Shown here in pieces: positions 1 through 6,349 of a stretch of DNA of 9,050 nucleotides. The stretch comes from Desulfobacterales bacterium S5133MH16 (lineage in GTDB: Bacteria; Desulfobacterota; Desulfobacteria; Desulfobacterales; UBA11574). The notes beneath the pieces are model-generated. The model did not search any database. It worked only from the letters and a program-made list of their open reading frames with translations, and had not been told where the DNA came from. The position numbers were made by a program, and so were the translations under genes. Every line of letters starts with the position of its first letter. Within the stretch, counting starts at the first letter, position 1. The stretch lies in assembly GCA_001751005.1 (NCBI GenBank), contig MAXL01000452.1, positions 1-9,050 on the forward strand. Reading direction: 5' to 3'.

Positions 1-1233
1 ATACAACCTCTCCTTAATGCCATTGTGGATTTCCTTCCCAGTCCTGTGGATATCCCTCCCATTAAAGGGGTGCATCCTGAAACCGGTGAAATTATTGAAT
101 GCAAAGCCAGAGATACAGCCTCCCTTGCGGCACTCATATTTAAAGTAGCCATGATCGAAGGACGCAAGCTTTCCTATGTCAGAATCTACAGCGGAAAAAT
201 GCACACCAAAGAAACCACCTATAACCCTTCCCGAAAAACAAATGAAAAAATTTCCCGTATCTTAAGGATGCATGCCAACAAGAGAGAACGGATCGACTCT
301 GCCGATGCCGGGAGTATTGTGGGGGTTGTCGGATTGAAAGAATCCTCTACCGGCGAAACGCTGTGCTCCATTGATCATCCGGTTTTACTGGAAAAAATGG
401 AGTTTTACGAGCCGGTCATTTCCATTGCAATAGAGCCGAAAACACTTGCCGACCAGGAAAAACTGGATCAGGTACTCGAAAAATTTATGGCCGAAGACCC
501 GACCCTGCAACTTAAAAAGGATGAAGACACCGGGCAATCCATTTTGTCCGGCATGGGTGAGCTTCACCTTGAAGTTATTATCAGTCGCATGCAGCGTGAA
601 TTCAATACCAACGTAAATGTGGGAAAACCCCAGGTTGTTTACAGGGAAACCATTGAAAAACAAGGTGAGGGATCGGCCGTATTTGACAAGGAAATTGCAG
701 GACAGCGTCACTTTGCCAAAGTTGCGCTAAAACTGACACCTCTGGAACGCGGCAGTAAAAACAGGTTCATATCTGAAGTTAACGAGGAAACCATACCGGA
801 CATTTTTATTCCTGCCATTGAAAAAGGTGTCATGGAATCTTTGGAAAGCGGATCCCTGATGGGCTATCCGGTGGTGGACGTTAAAGCGACCCTAACCGGA
901 GGGGCATTCAAGGAATCCCTGGGCACGGAATTGGCTTATACTGTCAGTGCATTCATGGCATGCAAAACCGCTCTTGCCAACGGTGAACCGTTTCTCCTTG
1001 ATCCGATTATGGATGTTGAGATTTTTGTTCCTGAGGCTTTCACGGGAGATGTCATCGGAGACCTTAATTCCCGCAACGGGAAAATTGAATCCATAGCGCA
1101 CAAAATGGACGCACTGGTAATCAAGGCGATTGTTCCTCTGGCACCTATGTTCGGTTACTCCACTTCATTACGGTCAGCAACCCAGGGCCGAGGGACTTTT
1201 ACAATGCAATTTTCCCATTTTGATCGCAGCTGA
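1..1233 (+). CDS. fusA: Elongation factor G, C-terminal part (gene begins upstream of the window)
   Basis: This is the C-terminal 410 residues of an EF-G translational GTPase, which drives ribosomal translocation in the cytoplasm. Base 1 is the first base of a codon and the frame is open to the window edge. The first residues (IQPLLNAIVDFLPSP) match the end of the EF-G GTPase domain, so the GTG at 25 is internal. Domain II follows (RIYSGKM), then the domain III motif GMGELHLEV near 550-576, domain IV entry GKPQVVYRET near 620-650, GDVIGDLNSRNG near 1045-1080, and the domain V end LRSATQGRGTFTMQF. Two features are unlike classical EF-G. The usual GRGQYGHV stretch reads AGQRHFAKV (about 697-723), and the protein stops soon after TMQF, without the usual tail. 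It may therefore be a paralogue rather than the housekeeping copy. The GTPase motifs lie outside the window. Confidence 0.93.
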   Translation: MQPLLNAIVDFLPSPVDIPPIKGVHPETGEIIECKARDTASLAALIFKVAMIEGRKLSYVRIYSGKMHTKETTYNPSRKTNEKISRILRMHANKRERIDSADAGSIVGVVGLKESSTGETLCSIDHPVLLEKMEFYEPVISIAIEPKTLADQEKLDQVLEKFMAEDPTLQLKKDEDTGQSILSGMGELHLEVIISRMQREFNTNVNVGKPQVVYRETIEKQGEGSAVFDKEIAGQRHFAKVALKLTPLERGSKNRFISEVNEETIPDIFIPAIEKGVMESLESGSLMGYPVVDVKATLTGGAFKESLGTELAYTVSAFMACKTALANGEPFLLDPIMDVEIFVPEAFTGDVIGDLNSRNGKIESIAHKMDALVIKAIVPLAPMFGYSTSLRSATQGRGTFTMQFSHFDRS

Positions 1234-1265
1234 CAACACCCTAACCAAACCAAACCGAAAGTCCT

Positions 1266-2666
1266 CTATGACGGTCTCTTTTTCCCATGGATCTCTTTTA
1301 ACATCTTCTCAATTTTTTTCCTTTTATCCGGATCACTCATATTCTCCAGAGCTCGTTTCAAGTGGAACGACGCATTTTTAAAATCATTTTTTTTCTTGTA
1401 ATAAATGCCCAGGTAATAATGAGCCTCATCCAGCCTGCCCAGCTTGCCATAGGTTTCACCAAGGGAATAAAACGCTCTTGGATAATTATATTTTTTTGCG
1501 ATGAGCTCTTCAAATGTAACTGCCGCCTCGTGTAAACGTCCAAGCTCCATCTGTGTGCGCCCGAGATAAAAAAATACTTCGGGATCGTTAGAGGAAATGC
1601 TTGCGGCACTCTCCAATGTATTTAATGCTTCCTGATACCGGCCGTCGAGAAAATAAATCCGGCCGAGATCTTTTAACATATACGGATCGAAAGCATTTTT
1701 CATCAGTGCTTTTTTAAGGTGATCAATGGCATCTTTCCGATGGCCTACCCTGGCCAGAATCAGCCCGTATCCGTATTGTGCCAAAGGATCTTCAGGGTGG
1801 TTCTTAACCTCTGCCTCAAAGTTTCTTAATGCGAACTCCTTGTCCCCGTAAACAGCAACAAGCCGGGCATGAACCCTTGAAAAATTATAAGCGTCAATGT
1901 GTGCTTCTATCTTTTCGTTTTGTTCGATCCAGGTGTCAATATTGGCCATTCGTTCCTCTGTGCCCGGATGTGTGCTAAGATAAGTGGGGATCTGATCCGG
2001 ACCGAACCATCGTCTGCTCCAGAGTTTTTTCAACATCGTAAGCAAACCTTCTCCATTATACCCAGCTTTGGTCAAACATACGAGACCGATCTGGTCCGCC
2101 TGGAACTCGTCCTCGCGGCTGTATGACAGCTCCAGGGATTGACCGGCAGCCGAAGACCCGATAGTTAGCGCATTTGCTGCGGCCGCCGATCCTCCGACCC
2201 CGAGTAATATACCGGCCGCAATTCCGGCAAGGGTTGCGATTCCTATCTTTTGTGCTCTTTCTATCTTTTGGGAAATATGGCGGCACACAACATGAGCTAT
2301 TTCATGGGAAAGTATCCCGGCCAACTCTTCTTCATTCTCCATAGCTTCCAGCAGGCCGCTGTTTATAAAAACATGACCCGCAAAGGTTGCAAAAGCATTA
2401 TAATCATCGTTTTTTATTACATAAAAATGATAATCAAACGGCTGTGGCGGAAGGGCCGAAACGATTTTTTGACCCATTTCATTAATATAGTTGACAATCA
2501 TGGGATCGTTAATAAGATCATAATGTTTTATAATGATTTTCATAACTTTACGTGACATTTCTTCTTCCTCTTGTATGGTAATACTCAGCGCCCCCCTTGG
2601 AACAAGAATGTCAACAATGAAAATCAAAACAAAGCAGAGCAAAAATGCTTTTCTGACAAATTGCAT
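1266..2666 (-). CDS. BepA-like periplasmic M48 metalloprotease with TPR repeats
   Basis: This 466-residue protein is a zinc metallopeptidase of family M48, with the layout of BepA/YfgC, which degrades or helps assemble outer-membrane proteins. Residues 1-28 look like a signal peptide: a basic start, a hydrophobic stretch at 8-22 and a possible cleavage near ALS. The zinc motif HEIAH is at 121-125 and the third ligand is probably E187 in SREDEFQAD (ExxxD, 187-191). A Gly/Ala-rich hydrophobic stretch (about 141-175) separates them, as in the BepA group. STHPGTEER lies near the end of the protease domain. From about residue 255 to the end there are repeated TPR-like helices. The length is close to that of E. 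coli BepA (about 487). The ATG at 2666 is preceded by GAGG with 5 nt spacing and by a promoter. The gene stands alone and converges on fusA with a 32-bp gap. The exact substrate is unknown. Confidence 0.9.
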   Translation of the reverse strand: MQFVRKAFLLCFVLIFIVDILVPRGALSITIQEEEEMSRKVMKIIIKHYDLINDPMIVNYINEMGQKIVSALPPQPFDYHFYVIKNDDYNAFATFAGHVFINSGLLEAMENEEELAGILSHEIAHVVCRHISQKIERAQKIGIATLAGIAAGILLGVGGSAAAANALTIGSSAAGQSLELSYSREDEFQADQIGLVCLTKAGYNGEGLLTMLKKLWSRRWFGPDQIPTYLSTHPGTEERMANIDTWIEQNEKIEAHIDAYNFSRVHARLVAVYGDKEFALRNFEAEVKNHPEDPLAQYGYGLILARVGHRKDAIDHLKKALMKNAFDPYMLKDLGRIYFLDGRYQEALNTLESAASISSNDPEVFFYLGRTQMELGRLHEAAVTFEELIAKKYNYPRAFYSLGETYGKLGRLDEAHYYLGIYYKKKNDFKNASFHLKRALENMSDPDKRKKIEKMLKEIHGKKRPS

Positions 2667-2671
2667 AAATA

Positions 2672-2675
2672 CCTC
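2672..2675 (-). promoter_or_regulatory. Ribosome binding site of the M48 protease gene
   Basis: On the minus strand the sequence GAGG lies 5 nt upstream of the ATG at 2666, supporting that start codon. Confidence 0.6.
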
Positions 2676-2696
2676 ATAACTTGATATTTAAATAAG

Positions 2697-2724
2697 AATA
2701 TATTCTTTTTATTTCAATAGTCAA
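2697..2724 (-). promoter_or_regulatory. Sigma-70-type promoter of the M48 protease gene
   Basis: On the minus strand TTGACT (2719-2724) and TATATT (2697-2702) are separated by 16 bp. Both hexamers are close to the -35 and -10 consensus. Transcription would begin near 2690, giving a leader of about 24 nt before the ATG at 2666. I found no equally good promoter on the plus strand for the divergent parA. Confidence 0.55.
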
Positions 2725-2760
2725 TACACATCCTTTCATACTTTTCAAAACAAATATTTT

Positions 2761-3555
2761 ATGGTAAAGATTCTAAATATGACACATATTATATGTATCG
2801 CCAACCAGAAAGGTGGCGTTGGCAAAACCACTACAGCGGTAAATCTGTCCGCAGCGCTCGCGGTTTCTGAAAAAAGAACGCTCCTTGTCGATTGCGATCC
2901 TCAGGGAAACGCCACCACCGGTCTCGGCCTCGATAAAAACAGTATTTATCATACCTTATACCACGGTATGATTGGTAAAGTTGCCGCTAGAAACCTGGTT
3001 TTGAACAGCGACATAGATACCTTGAAAATCATTCCTTCACGGGTGGAGCTTATCGGTTTTGAAGTGGAGATGATGTCAACACCCAAACGTGAAATGGTGT
3101 TAAAGAAACTTTTGGCCCAACTTGAGGATTCATTTGAATACATTATCATTGACTGCCCTCCCTCATTGAGTCTTCTGACGGTCAACGCGTTGACTGCGGC
3201 AGATTTTATGCTTATTCCCCTTCAGTGCGAATTTTATGCACTGGAAGGCCTGGGACAGCTTTTACAGACCATGAAGCGTATCAAGCATCATCTGAATCCG
3301 AAACTGAAAATTGTGGGTATTCTTCTTACCATGTTTGATAAAAGGACAAACCTGTCTCACCAGGTTGCTGAAGATGCTGAAAGATATTTCAAACATCTGG
3401 TATTCAAAACCATGGTTCCAAGGAATGTACGGTTGGGTGAAGCCCCGAGTTTCGGGAAGCCGATTTTGCTGTATGATGCCGCTTCCCCGGGGGCACAAAG
3501 CTATTTTAATCTGGCAAAAGAGATAATGGCCAACGAAATTCACCGCCCAACTTGA
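2761..3555 (+). CDS. parA: ParA/Soj chromosome-partitioning ATPase
   Basis: This is a 264-residue ParA/Soj-type ATPase that works with ParB to segregate the chromosome origin by ATP-dependent, non-specific DNA binding. The deviant Walker A motif KGGVGKTTT is at residues 17-25, the A' motif VDCDPQGN at 43-50, and Walker B IIIDCPPS at about 128-135. MVPRNVRLGEAPSFGKPILLYD-type sequence near the C-terminus is the conserved Soj signature. There is no N-terminal HTH domain, so it is the short chromosomal type rather than a long plasmid type. The ATG at 2779 (MTHIICIANQ...) fits the usual Soj N-terminus as well as the ATG at 2761. Neither has a strong Shine-Dalgarno, although GGTAAAG at 2763-2769 could serve the later one. 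parB follows after 55 bp, probably in the same transcript. Confidence 0.95.
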   Translation: MVKILNMTHIICIANQKGGVGKTTTAVNLSAALAVSEKRTLLVDCDPQGNATTGLGLDKNSIYHTLYHGMIGKVAARNLVLNSDIDTLKIIPSRVELIGFEVEMMSTPKREMVLKKLLAQLEDSFEYIIIDCPPSLSLLTVNALTAADFMLIPLQCEFYALEGLGQLLQTMKRIKHHLNPKLKIVGILLTMFDKRTNLSHQVAEDAERYFKHLVFKTMVPRNVRLGEAPSFGKPILLYDAASPGAQSYFNLAKEIMANEIHRPT

Positions 3556-3610
3556 TTGAATAAAGGTTAATTGTCAATAATAAACAACTAAATTCATTGG
3601 CTAAATCAAT

Positions 3611-4513
3611 ATGGAAAACGTAAAGAAAAAACAAGAAGCCGGGTCAAAATTAAAAAGAACAAAAAAAATTGTCCTGGGAAGAGGCCTTGATTCCCTGTTG
3701 CCCGATATCGAATATGTTGAGAGCGTATCAAAGGAATATTTTCAGTGCGATATCGAACTGATCCGCCCGAATCGTTACCAGTCCCGCATGCAGTTTTCTG
3801 AGGATGAACTTGAAGGAATGGCCCGTTCTATTAAGGAACAGGGAATCATACAACCCCTTCTGGTTAGAAAAGACGATAACGGTTATGAACTTGTCACCGG
3901 GGAAAGACGCCTGCGTGCCGCAAAAAAAGCCGGACTCGGCCAGGTGCCGGTCATTGTCAAGACCATTACGGATACAGATCTTCTGGAAATGTCCATTGTT
4001 GAAAATGTACAACGAGAAGATTTGAATCCCATGGAAGAGGCCGGGGCTTATTATCAGCTTATCGTCAAATTCGACCTCACCCAGGATCAGGTCGCGACAC
4101 GTGTAGGAAAAAGCAGGTCTGCCGTGGCCAATTTTTTAAGGCTCCGGCAACTGCCCGAACAAATCAAGGCCGACATAATAAATGGTACTCTGAGTATGGG
4201 GCATGCACGGGCATTGCTGGGCGCCTCGAATTCAGCCCAGCAAAATGCGGCATGGCGGGCTGTTGTTTCCAAAGGGCTGTCGGTCAGGGAAACGGAACGT
4301 CTGATTAACCGTTTAAAAGCAGAAAAGAAAAAACCGAAAAAATCTTCCACCGGTTCGGAGCAAAGATACCTTTTAAGTCTGGCAGAGGATCTTTCCCGTC
4401 GTTTTGGAACCAAGGTTCAAATCAAACGGCACGGTAAAAAGGGGAGGGTTGAAATTACATTTTACAACAATGATGACCTTGATCGGGTGCTATCACTTCT
4501 GAAGCAGATATAA
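3611..4513 (+). CDS. parB: ParB/Spo0J centromere-binding CTPase
   Basis: This is a 300-residue ParB/Spo0J protein, which binds parS sites, loads as a CTP-dependent DNA clamp and stimulates ParA. A Lys-rich extension of about 20 residues precedes the ParA-interaction motif LGRGLDSLLP (22-31), which in most ParB proteins lies almost at the N-terminus. The CTP-binding box GERRLRA is at 97-103 and ENVQREDLNPMEEA at 131-144. The helix-turn-helix that reads parS spans about 156-178, and the C-terminal dimerisation domain about 250-300 follows a Lys-rich linker near 233-242. The ATG at 3611 lacks an obvious Shine-Dalgarno. No clear match to the classical parS palindrome was found nearby. The usual gidA/gidB neighbours are absent. 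Confidence 0.95.
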   Translation: MENVKKKQEAGSKLKRTKKIVLGRGLDSLLPDIEYVESVSKEYFQCDIELIRPNRYQSRMQFSEDELEGMARSIKEQGIIQPLLVRKDDNGYELVTGERRLRAAKKAGLGQVPVIVKTITDTDLLEMSIVENVQREDLNPMEEAGAYYQLIVKFDLTQDQVATRVGKSRSAVANFLRLRQLPEQIKADIINGTLSMGHARALLGASNSAQQNAAWRAVVSKGLSVRETERLINRLKAEKKKPKKSSTGSEQRYLLSLAEDLSRRFGTKVQIKRHGKKGRVEITFYNNDDLDRVLSLLKQI

Positions 4514-4519
4514 CAAGTT

Positions 4520-4542
4520 ATAAAATCGCTTCGCGATTTTAT
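4520..4542 (+). terminator. Strong hairpin just after parB, possible transcription end or processing signal
   Basis: ATAAAATCGC (4520-4529) and GCGATTTTAT (4533-4542) form a perfect 10-bp stem around a 3-nt loop, 6 nt after the parB stop codon. There is no T-run beyond the stem, so it is not a classical intrinsic terminator. It could instead protect the 3' end of the mRNA or be a copy of a dispersed palindromic repeat. A weaker GC-rich hairpin (4543-4560) directly follows. Confidence 0.45.
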
Positions 4543-4593
4543 GCAACGCGGCTACGCTGCTTAAAAAGAGGAAATTCCTATACTGTTAAGTTC

Positions 4594-5115
4594 ATGTCTA
4601 TTCATATTATAATCGACGGTTACAATCTGATCCGCCGTTCCAGTTCGCTAAGCACACTTGATCAACAGGATATTCAACTCGGCAGGGAAGCCCTTCTCCA
4701 TACCCTTGCAGCATACAAAAAGATAAAACGCCACATGATTACGGTAGTTTTTGATGGAACACATGCACCTCCTCTTTTACAGAATAAAGATCGAGTAAAA
4801 GGGATCAAGATTAAATTTTCCCGCAGTGGAGAAACTGCCGATACCGTAATTAAAAAAATTGCAGCCAGGGAAAAAGAAAAAGCATTGGTCGTTAGCTCCG
4901 ACCTGGATATTGTTAATTTCGCGGCTTCCCAGGGAGCAGCCACCATAAGCTCTCATGCGTTTGAAGAAAAGATCACAACGGTTGTTTATAGCGATACAAA
5001 GGGAATTGTGGACCAAAACCAGGACGGATGGATCCCCACCACAAAAAAGAAAGGTCCCAGCAGACGACTTTCAAAAAGAAAACGACGGAACCGGGTTAAA
5101 ATTAAAAAACTTTAG
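4594..5115 (+). CDS. YacP-like NYN-domain RNase
   Basis: This 173-residue protein carries a NYN (PIN-like) nuclease domain of the YacP/Rae1 type. The family is predicted or shown to cleave RNA, and B. subtilis Rae1 acts on mRNA at the ribosome. The acidic positions expected of the fold are visible: D8 in IIIDGYNLI, D54 in VVFDGT, D83 in GETADT, and D103 in VVSSD. The last 30 residues are very rich in Lys and Arg (KKKGPSRRLSKRKRRNR), suggesting nucleic-acid or ribosome contact. The ATG at 4594 fits the family's N-terminus (MxxxIIDGYN). A Shine-Dalgarno-like AGAGGA lies about 22 nt upstream, too far to be ideal. It follows parB by 80 bp with a hairpin between. The RNA target cannot be told from sequence. 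Confidence 0.85.
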   Translation: MSIHIIIDGYNLIRRSSSLSTLDQQDIQLGREALLHTLAAYKKIKRHMITVVFDGTHAPPLLQNKDRVKGIKIKFSRSGETADTVIKKIAAREKEKALVVSSDLDIVNFAASQGAATISSHAFEEKITTVVYSDTKGIVDQNQDGWIPTTKKKGPSRRLSKRKRRNRVKIKKL

Positions 5116-5219
5116 TTTCAGAATAGACGGCCTGTCGTTTTCATTGACGACGGTATCATTATCTGGTACTCACTCAACGATCCTGAATATTTTGAAATAT
5201 AGTCCTGATATTTCACCAC

Positions 5220-5678
5220 ATGAATAAAACAAACAACAAATCAGACCTGCATCGGATCTGCGTAATAGACGGGCAAGGCGGGGGTATCGGAAGCGCGGTA
5301 ATAAAAAAGCTCAAAGGCCTGTTTGGGGAAACCGTCGAAATTATCGCCTTAGGCACCAATGCCATTGCAACGTCTCAGATGCTTAAATCCAAAGCCAATC
5401 GTGGGGCCTCCGGAGAAAATGCAATTGTTCAGACCGTCGGAAAGGTCGATATTATCATTGGTACGGTAGGTATTATAATGGCGCACGCCATGATGGGAGA
5501 AGTGACACCGAAAATGGCGGAGGCAGTGGCAAGCAGCCGGGCAAAAAAACTCCTTATACCGCTTACCCAGGAAAATCTTGAAATTGTAGGAGTAGCTTCA
5601 ATTCCGCTTCCCCATCTTATCGAGACACTTATTCAGGAAAATTTAAAAAACTTTTTTGAGCCACCCGAAGACGGATAA
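5220..5678 (+). CDS. DUF3842 family protein, function unknown
   Basis: This 152-residue protein matches the DUF3842 family as I remember it. The strongest signal is VIDGQGGGIGSAVIKKL (residues 15-31), a glycine-rich turn after a beta strand that resembles a dinucleotide- or nucleotide-binding loop. IIALGTNAIAT, GASGENAIV, VDIIIGTVGIIMA and GEVTPKMAEAVASS follow, all typical of the family. No signal peptide or membrane segment is evident, so it is probably cytoplasmic. The ATG at 5220 gives about 12 residues before the family's normal start and has no clear Shine-Dalgarno. The next gene (142 bp away) encodes a CooT-type nickel-binding protein. From memory, this pairing recurs in CO-dehydrogenase-bearing anaerobes. 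A role in nickel or cofactor handling is inference only. Confidence 0.82.
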   Translation: MNKTNNKSDLHRICVIDGQGGGIGSAVIKKLKGLFGETVEIIALGTNAIATSQMLKSKANRGASGENAIVQTVGKVDIIIGTVGIIMAHAMMGEVTPKMAEAVASSRAKKLLIPLTQENLEIVGVASIPLPHLIETLIQENLKNFFEPPEDG

Positions 5679-5806
5679 CGCGGAACTATAAAAAATAGCA
5701 ACAATTTAATTCTTTGAAACAAATCGATGTCAAACGAGCAGTAATATCTTCAAAAAGCTAAAATATTCAAAAATCAAACTTATCACGAAATCACGTGAAT
5801 ACAAAG

Positions 5807-5811
5807 AAGGA
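5807..5811 (+). promoter_or_regulatory. Ribosome binding site of the CooT-family gene
   Basis: AAGGA lies 9 nt upstream of the ATG at 5821, within the purine-rich AAGAAGGAAAGAG. It is one of the best Shine-Dalgarno sequences in the window and supports the small gene being real. Confidence 0.65.
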
Positions 5812-5820
5812 AAGAGTACC

Positions 5821-6006
5821 ATGTGTGAAGCAAATGCATATCTGATTCAAAAAGATGAAAAAAAGCTGGTTATGGAGGCTGTTGATACGGTCGAACCTGA
5901 AGGTGACGGCATTAGACTCGTAAGTATATTTGGAGATCAGAAATTTCTAAAGGCCCACATCCATTCATTGGCCCTTGTGGACCACAATATCTTTCTTAAA
6001 GAATAA
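5821..6006 (+). CDS. CooT-family nickel-binding protein
   Basis: This 61-residue protein matches the CooT family, small dimeric proteins that bind Ni(II) and help mature nickel CO dehydrogenase in Rhodospirillum rubrum. The start MCEANAYL carries Cys2, the ligand that defines the family. The rest (LVMEAVDTVEPEGDGIRLVSIFGDQK, given here by key blocks VDTVEPEGD and LVSIFGDQK) has the expected small beta-barrel pattern of alternating hydrophobics, ending in HNIFLKE. Length and start agree with the family, and the Shine-Dalgarno is good. Its neighbour upstream is DUF3842. No CO dehydrogenase genes are in the window, so the client enzyme is not shown. A TIR-bounded element begins about 50 bp downstream. 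Confidence 0.88.
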   Translation: MCEANAYLIQKDEKKLVMEAVDTVEPEGDGIRLVSIFGDQKFLKAHIHSLALVDHNIFLKE

Positions 6007-6055
6007 AATAGGTGTCTCAAATTAGCTTGGCTGCATTCGGCAATTGGACTACTGA

Positions 6056-6235
6056 GAGACCTTTGCAAAACGCCCCCTTTTGCCCAATTCCGGCGTCAGG
6101 CTCAAATTTTAATCCTCAAAATACTCAATGTATTCCTGTGGTTAAAATTTTCGCCTTCCTTGGTCTTGAACCCCGGTTAAATATTAAATGCGGATTTAAC
6201 TGGGCAGGCAAAATTGAACGTTTTTCATAGGTCTC
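6056..6235. mobile_element. 180-bp MITE-like element with 29-bp imperfect terminal inverted repeats
   Basis: The left end (6056-6084) begins GAGACCTTTGCAAAACG, and the reverse complement of the right end (6235-6207) begins GAGACCTATGAAAAACG. Over 29 bp, 23 positions agree, and both ends finish in TTTTGCC. The flanks ACTGA (6051-6055) and ACCGA (6236-6240) could be a 5-bp target duplication with one mismatch. Inside is a nested hairpin: AAATTTTAA (6104-6112) pairs with TTAAAATTT (6142-6150), and AATAC (6120-6124) pairs with GTATT (6130-6134). No transposase is encoded. It looks like a non-autonomous or internally deleted relative of a DDE insertion sequence, whose family I cannot assign. Together with the hairpin region after it, this accounts for most of the 343-bp gene-free stretch 6007-6349. 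Confidence 0.6.
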
Positions 6236-6260
6236 ACCGAAGCAATGGATTGATACCTTT

Positions 6261-6312
6261 CTGTGCATTACACCTGTCTGCGTGCGGACATGCACAGGTA
6301 GGTGCATGACAG
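6261..6312 (+). repeat. Overlapping inverted repeats upstream of the ispH-ubiA gene
   Basis: CTGTGCAT (6261-6268) is perfectly complementary to ATGCACAG (6290-6297). ACCTGT (6272-6277) is complementary to ACAGGT (6294-6299), so the two stems share bases and exclude each other. CTGTC (6274-6278) can also pair with GACAG (6308-6312). The cluster ends 37 bp before the start codon of the fusion gene. It may be a structured leader RNA or the remains of a dispersed palindromic repeat. Confidence 0.4.
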
Positions 6313-6349
6313 AGGGTTAAAGAAATTTTGGATACGTAACATAGGGTAG

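Noticed and set aside
1130..1381. 83-codon plus-strand frame across the fusA and M48 3' ends
   Set aside because: It overlaps the conserved C-terminus of EF-G and the antisense of the TPR region. It has no recognisable product.
5143..5171. TTGACG with a possible -10 as promoter of the DUF3842 gene
   Set aside because: The hexamer at the right spacing (TACTCA) is a poor match to the -10 consensus.
4955..5227. 90-codon frame overlapping the NYN gene and the start of DUF3842
   Set aside because: It is a shadow of the Lys/Arg-rich tail of the NYN protein in another frame, with no family match.
5791..5798. TCACGTGA as a parS site
   Set aside because: Only the 8-bp core and one flanking base agree with the 16-bp classical parS, so it is mentioned as a weak resemblance and not annotated.
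6012..6230. 72-codon open frame after the CooT gene
   Set aside because: It begins with GTG without a Shine-Dalgarno and most of it lies inside the TIR-bounded element. The product resembles no family I know.
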